Part shown: one piece after another, positions 23,512-29,734 of the stretch
Layout of the letters: every line of letters begins with the position of its first letter
How positions within the stretch are numbered: the first letter of the stretch is position 1
Assembly (NCBI GenBank): GCA_934155165.1
Contig: CAKPGS010000016.1
Span: 1-29,734, forward strand
Length of the DNA: 29,734 nucleotides
Source of the DNA: an uncultured Clostridia bacterium
Lineage (GTDB): Bacteria; Bacillota; Clostridia; TANB77; CAG-508
Direction of reading: 5' to 3'
Translations under genes and position numbers: made by a program
The notes under the pieces: generated by a model
Seen by the model: the letters and a program-made list of their open reading frames with translations, nothing else
What the model was told of the DNA's origin: nothing
The model's database searches: none

Positions 23512-23907
23512 TTATCCTACTGCTCCTGCTATTACCATTGCAATTTTCCATATAGCAAATCCGCCAAAAGCTGCACCACAACCAATAATAAATGGTATCA
23601 TTTTTTCCTTAATTTCTGCTTTATCTTCTACACTTCCAGTAATTATTTTTATTCCCATTATTCCAATAATAATAACAGAAATTGCAACAGCCAAAATTAA
23701 CAATACATTATATGCTTTTTTAACTGTATTACTAAACTTATCTCCATCTATTGTATCAATTTTCTTTTGCTTTTTTCCATTTTTTATAAAGGAGTCAGCT
23801 TGACTTATTGTATTATCAATCGTTATATCAGCCGCATTACTACAATTGTAAGAGTATCCACAAAAAAACATAAGAAAAATAATACAAATTGCTAGTATTT
23901 TTTTCAT
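23512..23907 (-). CDS. VirB2-like pilin subunit, paralogue 2 (most divergent)
   Basis: 131 residues; AAGGAGAC close before the ATG. A signal peptide (KKILAICIIFLMFFCGYSYN, about 2-21) is followed by a longer charged exposed segment (about 25-60), then two membrane helices around GSVEDKAEIKEKMIPF. The turn keeps the GS-E-KAE-K pattern of the other two copies but the second helix is more Gly/Ala-rich (FIIGCGAAFGGFAIWK), so it may be a minor or structurally distinct pilin. A TTGCAA-N17-TATAAT promoter sits directly upstream, allowing expression independent of paralogue 1. Confidence 0.78.
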   Translation of the reverse strand: MKKILAICIIFLMFFCGYSYNCSNAADITIDNTISQADSFIKNGKKQKKIDTIDGDKFSNTVKKAYNVLLILAVAISVIIIGIMGIKIITGSVEDKAEIKEKMIPFIIGCGAAFGGFAIWKIAMVIAGAVG

Positions 23908-23940
23908 AATTTGTCTCCTTTTAACTAAATTCTATGTATT

Positions 23941-23969
23941 ATTATACACTATCAGATAATATTTTGCAA
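23941..23969 (-). promoter_or_regulatory. Promoter upstream of pilin paralogue 2
   Basis: Minus strand TTGCAA (23964-23969), 17-base spacer, TATAAT (23941-23946), about 35 bases before the start codon. Confidence 0.75.
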
Positions 23970-23984
23970 ATACATATATTTTTT

Positions 23985-24380
23985 CTATTTCATAATTTTA
24001 TATATTAATTCTGGAATAATTGAACCAGATAAAAGTACAAGAATTCCAATAACGTATTTAGGTAATTCCTTTTTATACTCAGCTCTTTCTTCAGCACTTC
24101 CTAAAATTGTTTTTAATCCTATAATCATTAATGATATAACAGAAACAACAATCCCAACATTTCTTATTGCACCTAATATTGGTCCAATTTTACCTTTAAT
24201 CTTTGATGAACTCGCCTTTCCTGGTTTATACGCATTTTGATTATCTGTAGGATCAATAACTTTAGCAATCTCTGTTTTTTCTTTTATACTAGTATATTTT
24301 TCATTAGCTGCATAACTTGTCGATACACTAAATATCATAAAAATTGTTAAAACAACAAACAAGATTCTTTTTATTTTCAT
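23985..24380 (-). CDS. VirB2-like pilin subunit, paralogue 1
   Basis: 131 residues from the ATG at 24380, which has AAGGAGAGG just upstream; a more distant in-frame ATG would add 26 residues before the signal peptide and lacks an SD. A signal peptide (RILFVVLTIFMIFSVSTSYAA, split near 5-25) is followed by a lysine-rich exposed segment and two membrane helices (IRNVGIVVSVISLMIIGLKTIL and KYVIGILVLLSGSIIPELIY) around GSAEERAEYKKELP. The turn closely matches paralogue 3. It is the first secretion gene in transcription order, preceded by an A-tract-rich region, so it probably opens the cluster. Confidence 0.82.
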   Translation of the reverse strand: MKIKRILFVVLTIFMIFSVSTSYAANEKYTSIKEKTEIAKVIDPTDNQNAYKPGKASSSKIKGKIGPILGAIRNVGIVVSVISLMIIGLKTILGSAEERAEYKKELPKYVIGILVLLSGSIIPELIYKIMK

Positions 24381-24427
24381 AATGCCTCTCCTTATTTTTA
24401 GTATATGTAAAATATACTCTATATTTA

Positions 24428-24490
24428 ATATTACATATTTTTTATTTTTTTGCAACATTTTTTTGCTTTTTTTTTATTTTTTTGCAAAAA
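24428..24490 (-). promoter_or_regulatory. A-tract array and promoter candidate at the head of the secretion cluster
   Basis: Minus strand TTGCAA (24450-24455), 16-base spacer, TAATAT (24428-24433). Upstream are three GCAAAAAAAT repeats and other A-runs (about 24450-24490), the pattern of an UP element or intrinsically curved DNA. The -10 is imperfect. Confidence 0.5.
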
Positions 24491-24520
24491 AATAGTAATG
24501 TAATTGCTTACACTACTATT
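24484..24520 (-). terminator. Intrinsic terminator of the spo0E-like gene
   Basis: On the minus strand AATAGTAGTGTAA-GCAA-TTACATTACTATT, 12 bp with one mismatch, followed by TTTTTTT. The upper part of the stem includes the gene's TAG stop. Confidence 0.85.
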
Positions 24521-24692
24521 CTATGATTAATTTTCCTGCTCTAATTTTTCCTGTTCTTTTGGATATTCCATAGTATTCTTCTATTAATTTATCTAATTCT
24601 ACACTCAATTGGTAGATAATTTCGTAATTTTCATTTGTTTCTATACTTTTGTTTAATTTTTCTCTTAATCTACATATTTCATCATTTAACAT
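24516..24692 (-). CDS. Spo0E-like aspartyl-phosphate phosphatase
   Basis: 58 residues from the ATG at 24692, 9 bases after GGAG (upstream in-frame ATGs overlap or precede that site). The family plan is clear: an N-terminal helix with EICRLREKLNKSI, a turn, then LSVELDKLIEEYY, the S-x-E-L-D-x-L-I signature in which Asp contacts the response regulator. Spo0E proteins remove phosphate from Spo0A and delay sporulation, acting in the cytosol. Its presence points to a spore-forming lineage or its descendant. It is monocistronic, with its own terminator and a promoter candidate upstream, next to the secretion cluster but not part of it. Confidence 0.85.
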   Translation of the reverse strand: MLNDEICRLREKLNKSIETNENYEIIYQLSVELDKLIEEYYGISKRTGKIRAGKLIIE

Positions 24693-24735
24693 ACTCATCC
24701 ACTCCTTTTTATACATTTTTCTTTTGTATATTTAG

Positions 24736-24764
24736 ATGGTAGCATATTTTTTTTGGGTTTTCAA
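24736..24764 (-). promoter_or_regulatory. Promoter candidate for the spo0E-like gene
   Basis: Minus strand TTGAAA (24759-24764), 17-base spacer, TACCAT (24736-24741). Long A-runs lie upstream on this strand. Confidence 0.5.
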
Positions 24765-24940
24765 TAAATAATTCTTGTTTTTTGCTTATTTTTAGCGGTT
24801 TCGTATTACTTTTTTTGCTATTTTTTTAGAAGTTCTTGTTTATTTTTTTAATTTTCCTTTTTATTCGACAACATCTGATTTTTTATTAAATTATGCTGTT
24901 CGCAGTCGTTCTCGGTCTATACAAAAAAATATTAAAGCAC
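24765..24940. other. Gene-free AT-rich spacer with long T-runs
   Basis: No convincing ORF, tRNA or terminator. The plus strand carries many runs of 5-8 T, which on the minus strand would be A-tracts upstream of the spo0E-like promoter. A GC-richer patch (TGTTCGCAGTCGTTCTCGG near 24897-24915) may be a degenerate relative of the palindromic repeats. Confidence 0.5.
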
Positions 24941-25090
24941 ATAATATAAAAGTGGTTTCGCTATTCGGGTCGCCGAGAACACCGACACCTACACCAAAAT
25001 GGGATTGTCCTATTATATAAAAAAGTGGCTTCGCCACGCGGGTCGTCGGGGACGCCGACCCCTACAGCAAAATAGGAATTTCCTATAATA
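24941..25090. repeat. Two tandem units of about 73 bases built on the GGGTCG palindrome (copies D and E)
   Basis: Each unit reads ATATAAAA-GTGG(T/C)TTCGC, then the GGGTCG...CGAC core (GGG at 24967 and 25040), CCTACA, CAAAAT and a TAGGA/TCCTAT-type small hairpin. In unit E the left hairpin GTGGC-TTC-GCCAC and the core GGGTCG/CGACCC are both perfect; unit D is decayed. A third unit begins and breaks off at about 25085 (ATAATATAAAAAGAGG). Confidence 0.8.
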
Positions 25091-25097
25091 TAAAAAG

Positions 25098-25140
25098 AGG
25101 TCAGAAAAAATGAACTAGTTCACTTTTTCTGACCTTCTTT
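25098..25140 (-). terminator. Intrinsic terminator after the M16 protease pair
   Basis: AGGTCAGAAAAA...TGAA pairs with TTCA...TTTTTCTGACCT around CTAG: 16 of 17 pairs, with a run of T after it on both strands. It ends the M16 operon. Confidence 0.9.
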
Positions 25141-25146
25141 TTTTAT

Positions 25147-26412
25147 TTATTTAACTATTGAAATAACCATATTTTCTGTTTTAAATACTTCTTTAAAAAT
25201 CTCATTTGCATAGTTTATATTTAAGCTCTTAAATTCCTCTATAAATTCAAAAGGTTTTATTCCTTTAAAATAATCCGCTAGTACATTTCTTGCAATTACA
25301 TCAACATCATTAAATTGCATTACATATTCTCCGTATAATTTCTTTTTTATTCTTTCAAAATCATCTTCATTTATTCCTTCTTTAATATATTTTTCTATTT
25401 GATTTTGTACTTCGCAAAATATCTTTTTAGGTTCTTTTGCCTGTCCTGATATAATTACATGCGTAAAGTTTTGAGAAAATTCGTATTCTGAGTCCGGTAC
25501 AGCAATTAATTCATTATTTTCATATAATTTTCTATATAATTCCGAACTTTTTCCTAATAATATTTCTAAAAGAATCTCCACTGTTAAAACTTTTTTTGCT
25601 GTAGTTGCTTTTTCTATATTTTCTTTTATTCCTATAACAAATATAGGTTGACTTATATTCATTATTTTCTCTTTTTCTTTTGTTTTAACTTCTAATTTTT
25701 CTTCCGGATAAATTCTTTTAATCTCACCTTGTATTCCCTTTTCTACTAAATTTTCTTCCACCATTTTTATTGTTTCTTTTGGATCGAATCCTCCACATAA
25801 TACTAAACACATATTAGAAGGATTATAAAAAGTATTATAGCACCTATATAAAATTTCTTTATTAATTTGGTTTATAGACTCAACACTTCCTGCTATATCT
25901 ATTCTTACTGGATTTTCATTGTACATTGCCTGTAAAGCTTCTATATACACTCGTGTGCCCGGATCATCCTCATACATATTAATTTCTTGAGCAATTATTC
26001 CCTGCTCTTTTTTTACATTCTCATCTGTAAAATATGGGTGTTGAACATAGTTCATTAATTCTTTAAAAGCTTCATTAAAGTTATTAGTAGTGTCTATCAA
26101 ATATGCTGTATAATCATTTGTTGTATATGCATTTGCATCCACTCCCATATTTGATAATACATCTAAACTATTAGTTCCATTTTCTTGTTCAAACATTTTA
26201 TGTTCCAAGAAATGTGCTACCCCATCTGGAATTTTACTTGTTTCTTCTTCTCCAGGTACAATAAATTCATTATCTATTGAACCGAAATGAGTTCCTATTA
26301 TTGCATATTTTTTATTTGTGTTTTCTTTTGGGATAATCATTACGGTTAAACCATTTTTCATTTTCTCTACATATATTTTTTCTTTAACATTTAAATTTTC
26401 AATAAGTTGCAT
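25147..26412 (-). CDS. M16 family zinc peptidase, catalytic partner (YmfH-like)
   Basis: 421 residues, with AAGGAGAGG before the ATG. The inverted zinc motif HFLEH is at H67, E70 and H71, and the third ligand region KKEQGIIAQEI (E136/E143) is at the expected distance. The remaining sequence shows the M16 two-lobe layout, with the second lobe near 190-421. The length suits the bacterial YmfH type. It follows an inactive M16 gene by 11 bases in the same direction, the standard arrangement of the YmfF/YmfH and AlbE/AlbF-like heterodimers that process small peptides in Firmicutes. No secreted or RiPP precursor is visible beside it, so this is the housekeeping pair rather than a bacteriocin locus. 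Confidence 0.9.
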   Translation of the reverse strand: MQLIENLNVKEKIYVEKMKNGLTVMIIPKENTNKKYAIIGTHFGSIDNEFIVPGEEETSKIPDGVAHFLEHKMFEQENGTNSLDVLSNMGVDANAYTTNDYTAYLIDTTNNFNEAFKELMNYVQHPYFTDENVKKEQGIIAQEINMYEDDPGTRVYIEALQAMYNENPVRIDIAGSVESINQINKEILYRCYNTFYNPSNMCLVLCGGFDPKETIKMVEENLVEKGIQGEIKRIYPEEKLEVKTKEKEKIMNISQPIFVIGIKENIEKATTAKKVLTVEILLEILLGKSSELYRKLYENNELIAVPDSEYEFSQNFTHVIISGQAKEPKKIFCEVQNQIEKYIKEGINEDDFERIKKKLYGEYVMQFNDVDVIARNVLADYFKGIKPFEFIEEFKSLNINYANEIFKEVFKTENMVISIVK

Positions 26413-26423
26413 TTTCCTCTCCT

Positions 26424-27689
26424 TTAATTTTTTAAAAAATAAATTGTATTAATTTTAACACTGTTAGCTAATTCTATTATTTGTTGCTTTGTAACTTCTT
26501 CAATTCCCTTTTTATATTCTTCTATTGAATCATTCGTTGCTGATATTTCATGAGAAAAATAATATGCTATTTGTGTATCTTGTTCATCTTCTATTGCATT
26601 TATTGATGAAATTATATATTGTTTTGTATTTTCTAGTTCTTCCTCTGTAAATTTTCCTTCTTTCATTTCCTCTATCTGTAGTTTTATTATCTCAAGAGCT
26701 TTTTCATAATTTTCAATTTCTATTCCACATCTTATAAATATATTTCCTTTTTGTCTCAAATAATTTGATCCTGCAGTATATGCTAAACTTGCTTTTTCCC
26801 TAACATTTTGGAATAATTTCGAAGTTGCAGTTCCACCTAAAATTGCATTATAAACTAAAGCAATATTTTTTGAATTCTCTTTTTCCTGTTTTATATCCAT
26901 TCCTATAACTAATTTTCCTTGTGTTACATCTGCACTTTCTTGAACAATATTTTCTTTATCATTTTCAAGTTCTTCTTGACTATTTTGAATATATTCGGCT
27001 TCTCTTGCTTGTAATTTTATTATATTTTCATTTTGCTCTATTTCTTTCATTATGTTTTCAGAAATTTCTCCTGACACATAAATATCTATCTTACATTTTT
27101 GAATAAGTTCTTTATAATAGCTATATAATTCTTCATTTGTTATTTTTTCTAGTTCTTCCAGTTCTCCAAATTTATATACTCCATAAGGTTTATTTTTATA
27201 CATTTCTTCAATACATCTATTAAAAGCATACATTCCTTTGTTATCTTTTTTAGCTTCTATAATTTGTTTTAATTTTTCCTTTTCGGCATCAAAATACTCT
27301 TGTTTAAATTTATTTTCCTCAATTAGTGGATTCAAAACAATATCTAATAATAATTCCAAACTTTCTTTTAAATTATCTTCATTTTCTGGTAAATACTCAT
27401 TATTTAAAGATTCTAAATAGAATTTCATTATATGATTATCTCCAATTTTATCTATACCACAGTCAAAACTCGCTCCATACATATTTTCTAATTTCTTGCT
27501 TATTTCATTTTGTGTTTTTATTTTAGCTGTTCCTCTTCTTAAAATTAAGCTTATTAATGCATTTTTTGTTGCATTTTCTTTTGTTATTTTATTTGTTAAC
27601 ATTGCAGCTATTAAATTTGTTTTGAATTTACTTGTTTTTATTGTATGTAAATCCACACCCTTTTTTATTTCTTTTTTTACACATTTCAT
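26424..27689 (-). CDS. M16 family peptidase-like protein, non-catalytic partner (YmfF-like)
   Basis: 421 residues from the ATG at 27689 with AGAGGTG 5 bases upstream (an ATG 6 bases earlier is within the spacer). The first lobe has the M16 fold layout (LISLILRRGTAKIKTQNEISKKLENMYGASFDCG, in pieces) but no HxxEH. The second lobe has FQNVREKASLAYTAGS (about 287-302), the conserved substrate-binding R/Y segment. It therefore resembles YmfF, the inactive subunit that pairs with a catalytic M16 protein; that partner gene follows 11 bases downstream. Together they should form a cytosolic heterodimeric peptidase. Confidence 0.88.
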   Translation of the reverse strand: MKCVKKEIKKGVDLHTIKTSKFKTNLIAAMLTNKITKENATKNALISLILRRGTAKIKTQNEISKKLENMYGASFDCGIDKIGDNHIMKFYLESLNNEYLPENEDNLKESLELLLDIVLNPLIEENKFKQEYFDAEKEKLKQIIEAKKDNKGMYAFNRCIEEMYKNKPYGVYKFGELEELEKITNEELYSYYKELIQKCKIDIYVSGEISENIMKEIEQNENIIKLQAREAEYIQNSQEELENDKENIVQESADVTQGKLVIGMDIKQEKENSKNIALVYNAILGGTATSKLFQNVREKASLAYTAGSNYLRQKGNIFIRCGIEIENYEKALEIIKLQIEEMKEGKFTEEELENTKQYIISSINAIEDEQDTQIAYYFSHEISATNDSIEEYKKGIEEVTKQQIIELANSVKINTIYFLKN

Positions 27690-27784
27690 ATACACACCTC
27701 TTTTTTATTATTATCATTTTGCAATATTATATTCCTTCCTTATGAAAATTTGCAAGCAAATACTCCAATATTATACAAAAATTA

Positions 27785-27828
27785 GAAGTTAGAGGTTAGA
27801 AATTTGAATTTTTTCAATCTCAAACCTC
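27785..27828. repeat. Imperfect inverted repeat between the M16 operon and rpsU
   Basis: AGAGGTTAGA (about 27791-27800) pairs with TCTCAAACCTCT (about 27817-27828) with small bulges. It is possibly a decayed terminator or a MITE-like piece. Confidence 0.4.
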
Positions 27829-27842
27829 TATTCTCAAACATC

Positions 27843-27868
27843 AAAAAAAGAGCTGATAAGCTCTTTTT
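27843..27868. terminator. Intrinsic terminator of rpsU
   Basis: AAAAAGAGCT-GATA-AGCTCTTTTT, a 10 bp perfect stem with a T-run on either strand, ending just beyond the rpsU stop. Confidence 0.9.
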
Positions 27869-27870
27869 AA

Positions 27871-28041
27871 TTAAAATTTTCTTTTTCTTGCTGCCTCTGA
27901 TTTTTTCTTTCTTCTAACGCTTGGTTTTTCATAGTGTTCTCTTTTACGTACTTCTTGGATTACTCCATTTCTAGCACATTGTCTCTTAAATTTTCTAAGA
28001 GCATCTTCTATATTTCCATTAACTTTTATTTCATTTGCCAT
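27871..28041 (-). CDS. rpsU: 30S ribosomal protein S21
   Basis: 56 residues from the ATG at 28041; GGAGGGG lies 7 bases upstream, and an earlier in-frame ATG overlaps this site. The protein reads MANEIKVNGN...EDALRKFKRQCARNGVIQEVRKREHYEKPSVRRKKKSEAARKR in overlapping parts, nearly the family consensus from end to end. S21 is a small basic 30S subunit protein needed for efficient initiation. It has its own consensus promoter and terminator, with a structured 5' leader of about 95 bases. Confidence 0.97.
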   Translation of the reverse strand: MANEIKVNGNIEDALRKFKRQCARNGVIQEVRKREHYEKPSVRRKKKSEAARKRKF

Positions 28042-28093
28042 ATATGATTCCCCTCCTTCCATTAACTTTTCAGTTTATGGTTTTTTAGAGTCT

Positions 28094-28127
28094 GGGGTTT
28101 TTAAATCTATTTTCTATTTAAATCCCT
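28094..28127 (-). promoter_or_regulatory. Structured 5' leader hairpin of rpsU
   Basis: TTTAAAT (28100-28106) pairs with ATTTAAA (28116-28122), extended by GGG/CCC with a small bulge, within the untranslated leader between the promoter and the rpsU SD. Ribosomal protein leaders often bind their own product; here that is inference. Confidence 0.5.
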
Positions 28128-28141
28128 AACTTACGGTACAT

Positions 28142-28171
28142 ATTATAAACCATTGCTTGGCTTCTTGTCAA
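28142..28171 (-). promoter_or_regulatory. Consensus promoter of rpsU
   Basis: Minus strand TTGACA (28166-28171), 18-base spacer, TATAAT (28142-28147). Expected start about 28135. Confidence 0.9.
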
Positions 28172-28195
28172 TACATTGCTTTAATATTAATGTTG

Positions 28196-28717
28196 TTATT
28201 CTAAATATTTTATAATTTTTCCTTGTTTTAATGTTTCTGGTACATTTATTACTCTTTGATTACTTGATCCTCTAAATTTTAATTTAATATCTTTATTTTC
28301 TATTTCAAATTTTCCATCTACAAGAACATCAATGTTTTTTAATATTTCTTTGGTAGTTTGATTGTCTTTAAATCTACCGTTTAATAAGTCATCATCTAAC
28401 TTAAAGCCCGTATAACACCATATATTTTTTTCGGGATATTCGTTTTTTACTCTTTTTATTATTTTCAAGACTTCTTCTTGATTTTCTGGTTCTAATGGTT
28501 CTCCTCCTAATAAGGAAAGCCCTGCTATATGGTCTGGTTTTAGTTCTTCCATTATTTTGTTTTCTGTTTCTTCTGTTACTTCTTTTCCATATTTAAAGTT
28601 CCATGCCTCTGCATTAAAGCAGTCTTTACAATGATGTCTACATCCACTTACAAATAAAGATACTCTCACGCCTTCTCCATTTGCTATGTCTACTCTTTTT
28701 ATATCTGCATAGTTCAT
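28196..28717 (-). CDS. nrdG: Anaerobic ribonucleoside-triphosphate reductase activating protein
   Basis: 173 residues, AGAGGTG before the ATG. The radical-SAM cluster motif C-x3-C-x2-C is at C26, C30 and C33 (GCRHHCKDCF), preceded by VRVSLFVSG and followed by AGLSLLGGEPLEPEN, the SAM-binding GGE segment. The length is normal. NrdG uses S-adenosylmethionine and an iron-sulfur cluster to install the glycyl radical on NrdD, the first step in anaerobic dNTP synthesis. nrdD lies upstream in the same direction, separated by about 210 bases of tandem repeats, which is more than the usual close spacing. Confidence 0.96.
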   Translation of the reverse strand: MNYADIKRVDIANGEGVRVSLFVSGCRHHCKDCFNAEAWNFKYGKEVTEETENKIMEELKPDHIAGLSLLGGEPLEPENQEEVLKIIKRVKNEYPEKNIWCYTGFKLDDDLLNGRFKDNQTTKEILKNIDVLVDGKFEIENKDIKLKFRGSSNQRVINVPETLKQGKIIKYLE

Positions 28718-28748
28718 TTTTTCACCTCTTTAAGTGTGTTTTTTATTT

Positions 28749-28909
28749 GCGGGTCGACAGAGGCGTCGACCCCTACATTGTCTGACATTAATTTTTTTGT
28801 TATTTTATATTTGGCGGGTCGTCGAGGACGCCGCCCCCTACATTGTCTGACATTAATTTTTTGTTATTTTATATTTGGCGGGTCATCGAGGACGCCGACC
28901 CCTACATTG
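28749..28909. repeat. Three tandem units of about 65 bases built on the GGGTCG palindrome (copies F, G, H) between nrdD and nrdG
   Basis: Cores begin at 28751, 28816 and 28880 (period 65 and 64). Each reads GCGGGTC...GACCCCTACATTGT (G: GCCGCCCCC), and the spacers share TCTGACATTAATTTTTTGT and TTATTTTATATTTGG. Copy F has a perfect GGGTCGAC-N6-GTCGACCC hairpin; copies G and H have GGCGG/CCGCC or GGGTC/GACCC. The array occupies most of the 210-base gap. Confidence 0.88.
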
Positions 28910-28943
28910 TTTTACATTTATAATTACATTATAAATGTAAAAC
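28909..28943 (-). terminator. 35-base perfect hairpin at the nrdD stop
   Basis: A 16 bp stem (28909-28924 with 28928-28943) around a TAC loop, containing the nrdD TAA. There is no T-run after it, so it may act as an mRNA stabiliser or pause rather than a full terminator. Confidence 0.6.
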
Positions 28944-29734
28944 TCTTGCTTTTATTTCTTTTGTTTTTCCTGCATTCCAGAAGTTTTCTCCTAAATATCC
29001 ACATGTTCTTCTTGTTACATTCATTTTTGAATGGTCTTTGTTTCCACAGTTTGGACATTCCCATTCATTATCATCATTTATTATTATTTCTCCATCGAAC
29101 CCACATACATGGCAGTAGTCTGATTTAGTATTAAATTCAGCATATTGAATATTATCATATATAAATTTAACTACTTCTTCTAATGCTTGTAAGTTGTTTT
29201 GCATATTTGGAACTTCTACATAAGATATTGCTCCACCTGGTGACATTTTTTGGAAGTCACTTTCAAATTTCAATTTGCTAAATGCATCTATTTTTTCTCT
29301 AACATCTACATGATAAGAATTTGTATAAAATCCTTTATCTGTAACATCTTTAATAATTCCATATTTTTCTTTATCTATACGTGCAAATCTGTAACATAGA
29401 CTTTCTGCTGGTGTTCCATATAAAGAAAATCCTAATCCTGTTTCTTCTTTCCATTTTTTTGTTGCATCTCCTAAGTGTTTCATTACTCTTAGTGCAAATT
29501 CTCTTCCTTCTTCTGTTGTGTGTGATACACCTTTTACTAATTTTGTAAGTTCATATATTCCTATATATCCTAAAGACATTGTTGAATATCCATCTTTTAA
29601 TAATTTATCTATTGTTTCTCCAGGATTTAGTCTTGCTATTGCTCCATATTTCCAGTGTATTGGGCTTGTTTCTGCTTTTGTTCCTAATAATGCATAATGT
29701 CTGCACATTAAAGCTTCTTTACAAAGTTCTAGTC
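28929..29734 (-). CDS. nrdD: Anaerobic ribonucleoside-triphosphate reductase, C-terminal part (gene runs off the window)
   Basis: The frame is open to the right edge, so about 268 C-terminal residues are seen of a protein usually 600-800 long. Recognisable parts are LGYIGIYEL, LGFSLYGTPAESLCYRFARID, YTNSYHV, MSPGGAISYVE, then a zinc site of two CxxC pairs (CHVCG and CPNCG), then VTRRTCGYLGENFWNAGKTKEI, in which RTCGYLG carries the glycyl-radical Gly near the C-terminus. NrdD reduces ribonucleoside triphosphates to deoxy forms under anaerobic conditions and is activated by NrdG encoded downstream. This marks an anaerobe or facultative anaerobe. Confidence 0.96.
   Translation of the reverse strand, partial: LELCKEALMCRHYALLGTKAETSPIHWKYGAIARLNPGETIDKLLKDGYSTMSLGYIGIYELTKLVKGVSHTTEEGREFALRVMKHLGDATKKWKEETGLGFSLYGTPAESLCYRFARIDKEKYGIIKDVTDKGFYTNSYHVDVREKIDAFSKLKFESDFQKMSPGGAISYVEVPNMQNNLQALEEVVKFIYDNIQYAEFNTKSDYCHVCGFDGEIIINDDNEWECPNCGNKDHSKMNVTRRTCGYLGENFWNAGKTKEIKARVLHL

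Noticed and set aside
24897..24915. Additional full copy of the GC palindromic repeat
   Set aside because: It is GC-richer than its surroundings but lacks the paired core and the CCTAC flank.
25147..27689. RiPP/bacteriocin maturation locus (AlbE/AlbF-like)
   Set aside because: No radical-SAM maturase, ABC exporter or precursor peptide is next to the M16 pair; the context is housekeeping.
28749..28909. CRISPR array
   Set aside because: Only three units, the spacers are nearly identical to each other, and no cas genes are present; it is a tandem repeat.

Overview
This window is AT-rich bacterial DNA from a low-GC Firmicute, most likely a clostridial (Bacillota_A) gut-type organism. The support is strong AGGAGG-type ribosome binding sites, consensus TTGACA/TATAAT promoters, a Spo0E-like sporulation phosphatase, the anaerobic ribonucleotide reductase pair NrdD/NrdG, a YmfF/YmfH-like M16 protease pair and a Firmicutes-type S21. 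TAA, TAG and TGA all end genes, so the genetic code is standard.

Bases 1-5,500 (accessory). The left edge holds the tail of a likely Mob/Pre-type mobilisation protein and a tnpV gene, a pairing typical of Tn4451-like integrative mobilisable elements. Next come a two-domain zinc-metallopeptidase/alpha-beta-hydrolase protein, a PemK/MazF-like toxin, and an unassigned small RNA with a near-consensus promoter, tandem hairpins and an intrinsic terminator. They are followed by a second structured stretch, a four-helix-bundle (S23/IVS-type) gene and a probable type I toxin-antitoxin locus not listed among long ORFs. The type I locus is a 36-residue hydrophobic peptide with a sequestered ribosome binding site and a TTGACA-N18-TATAAT promoter firing antisense through it. 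A gene of unknown function ends the region.

Bases 5,580-8,350. A TetR-family regulator with a likely operator overlapping its own promoter precedes a YhgE/Pip-family membrane protein.

Bases 8,350-24,500 (envelope and secretion). All genes lie on the minus strand. In transcription order: three paralogous VirB2-like pilin subunits, an intrinsic terminator, a PrgI/VirB3-like protein, a separate TraC/VirB4-type N-terminal protein, the VirB4 ATPase, a VirB6/TrbL-like protein with a long cytosolic tail, a single-pass VirB8-like protein, a lysozyme plus NlpC/P60 wall hydrolase whose N-terminal membrane anchor is out of frame, a membrane-anchored protein with three NTF2-like modules, an unknown acidic protein, a DacF-type carboxypeptidase, a GH73-type glucosaminidase and a small membrane protein. 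No relaxase or coupling protein lies in or near the cluster. It looks like a Gram-positive type IV secretion system embedded between wall-remodelling and housekeeping genes, and it is the strongest candidate here for an underdescribed system.

Bases 24,500-29,734 (core chromosome). Spo0E-like protein, M16 protease pair, ribosomal protein S21, NrdG and the C-terminal part of NrdD (running off the right end). A family of short GC-rich palindromic repeats (core GGGTCG...CGACCC followed by CCTAC) recurs through the intergenic spaces, including a two-unit tandem near 25,000 and a three-unit tandem between nrdG and nrdD.
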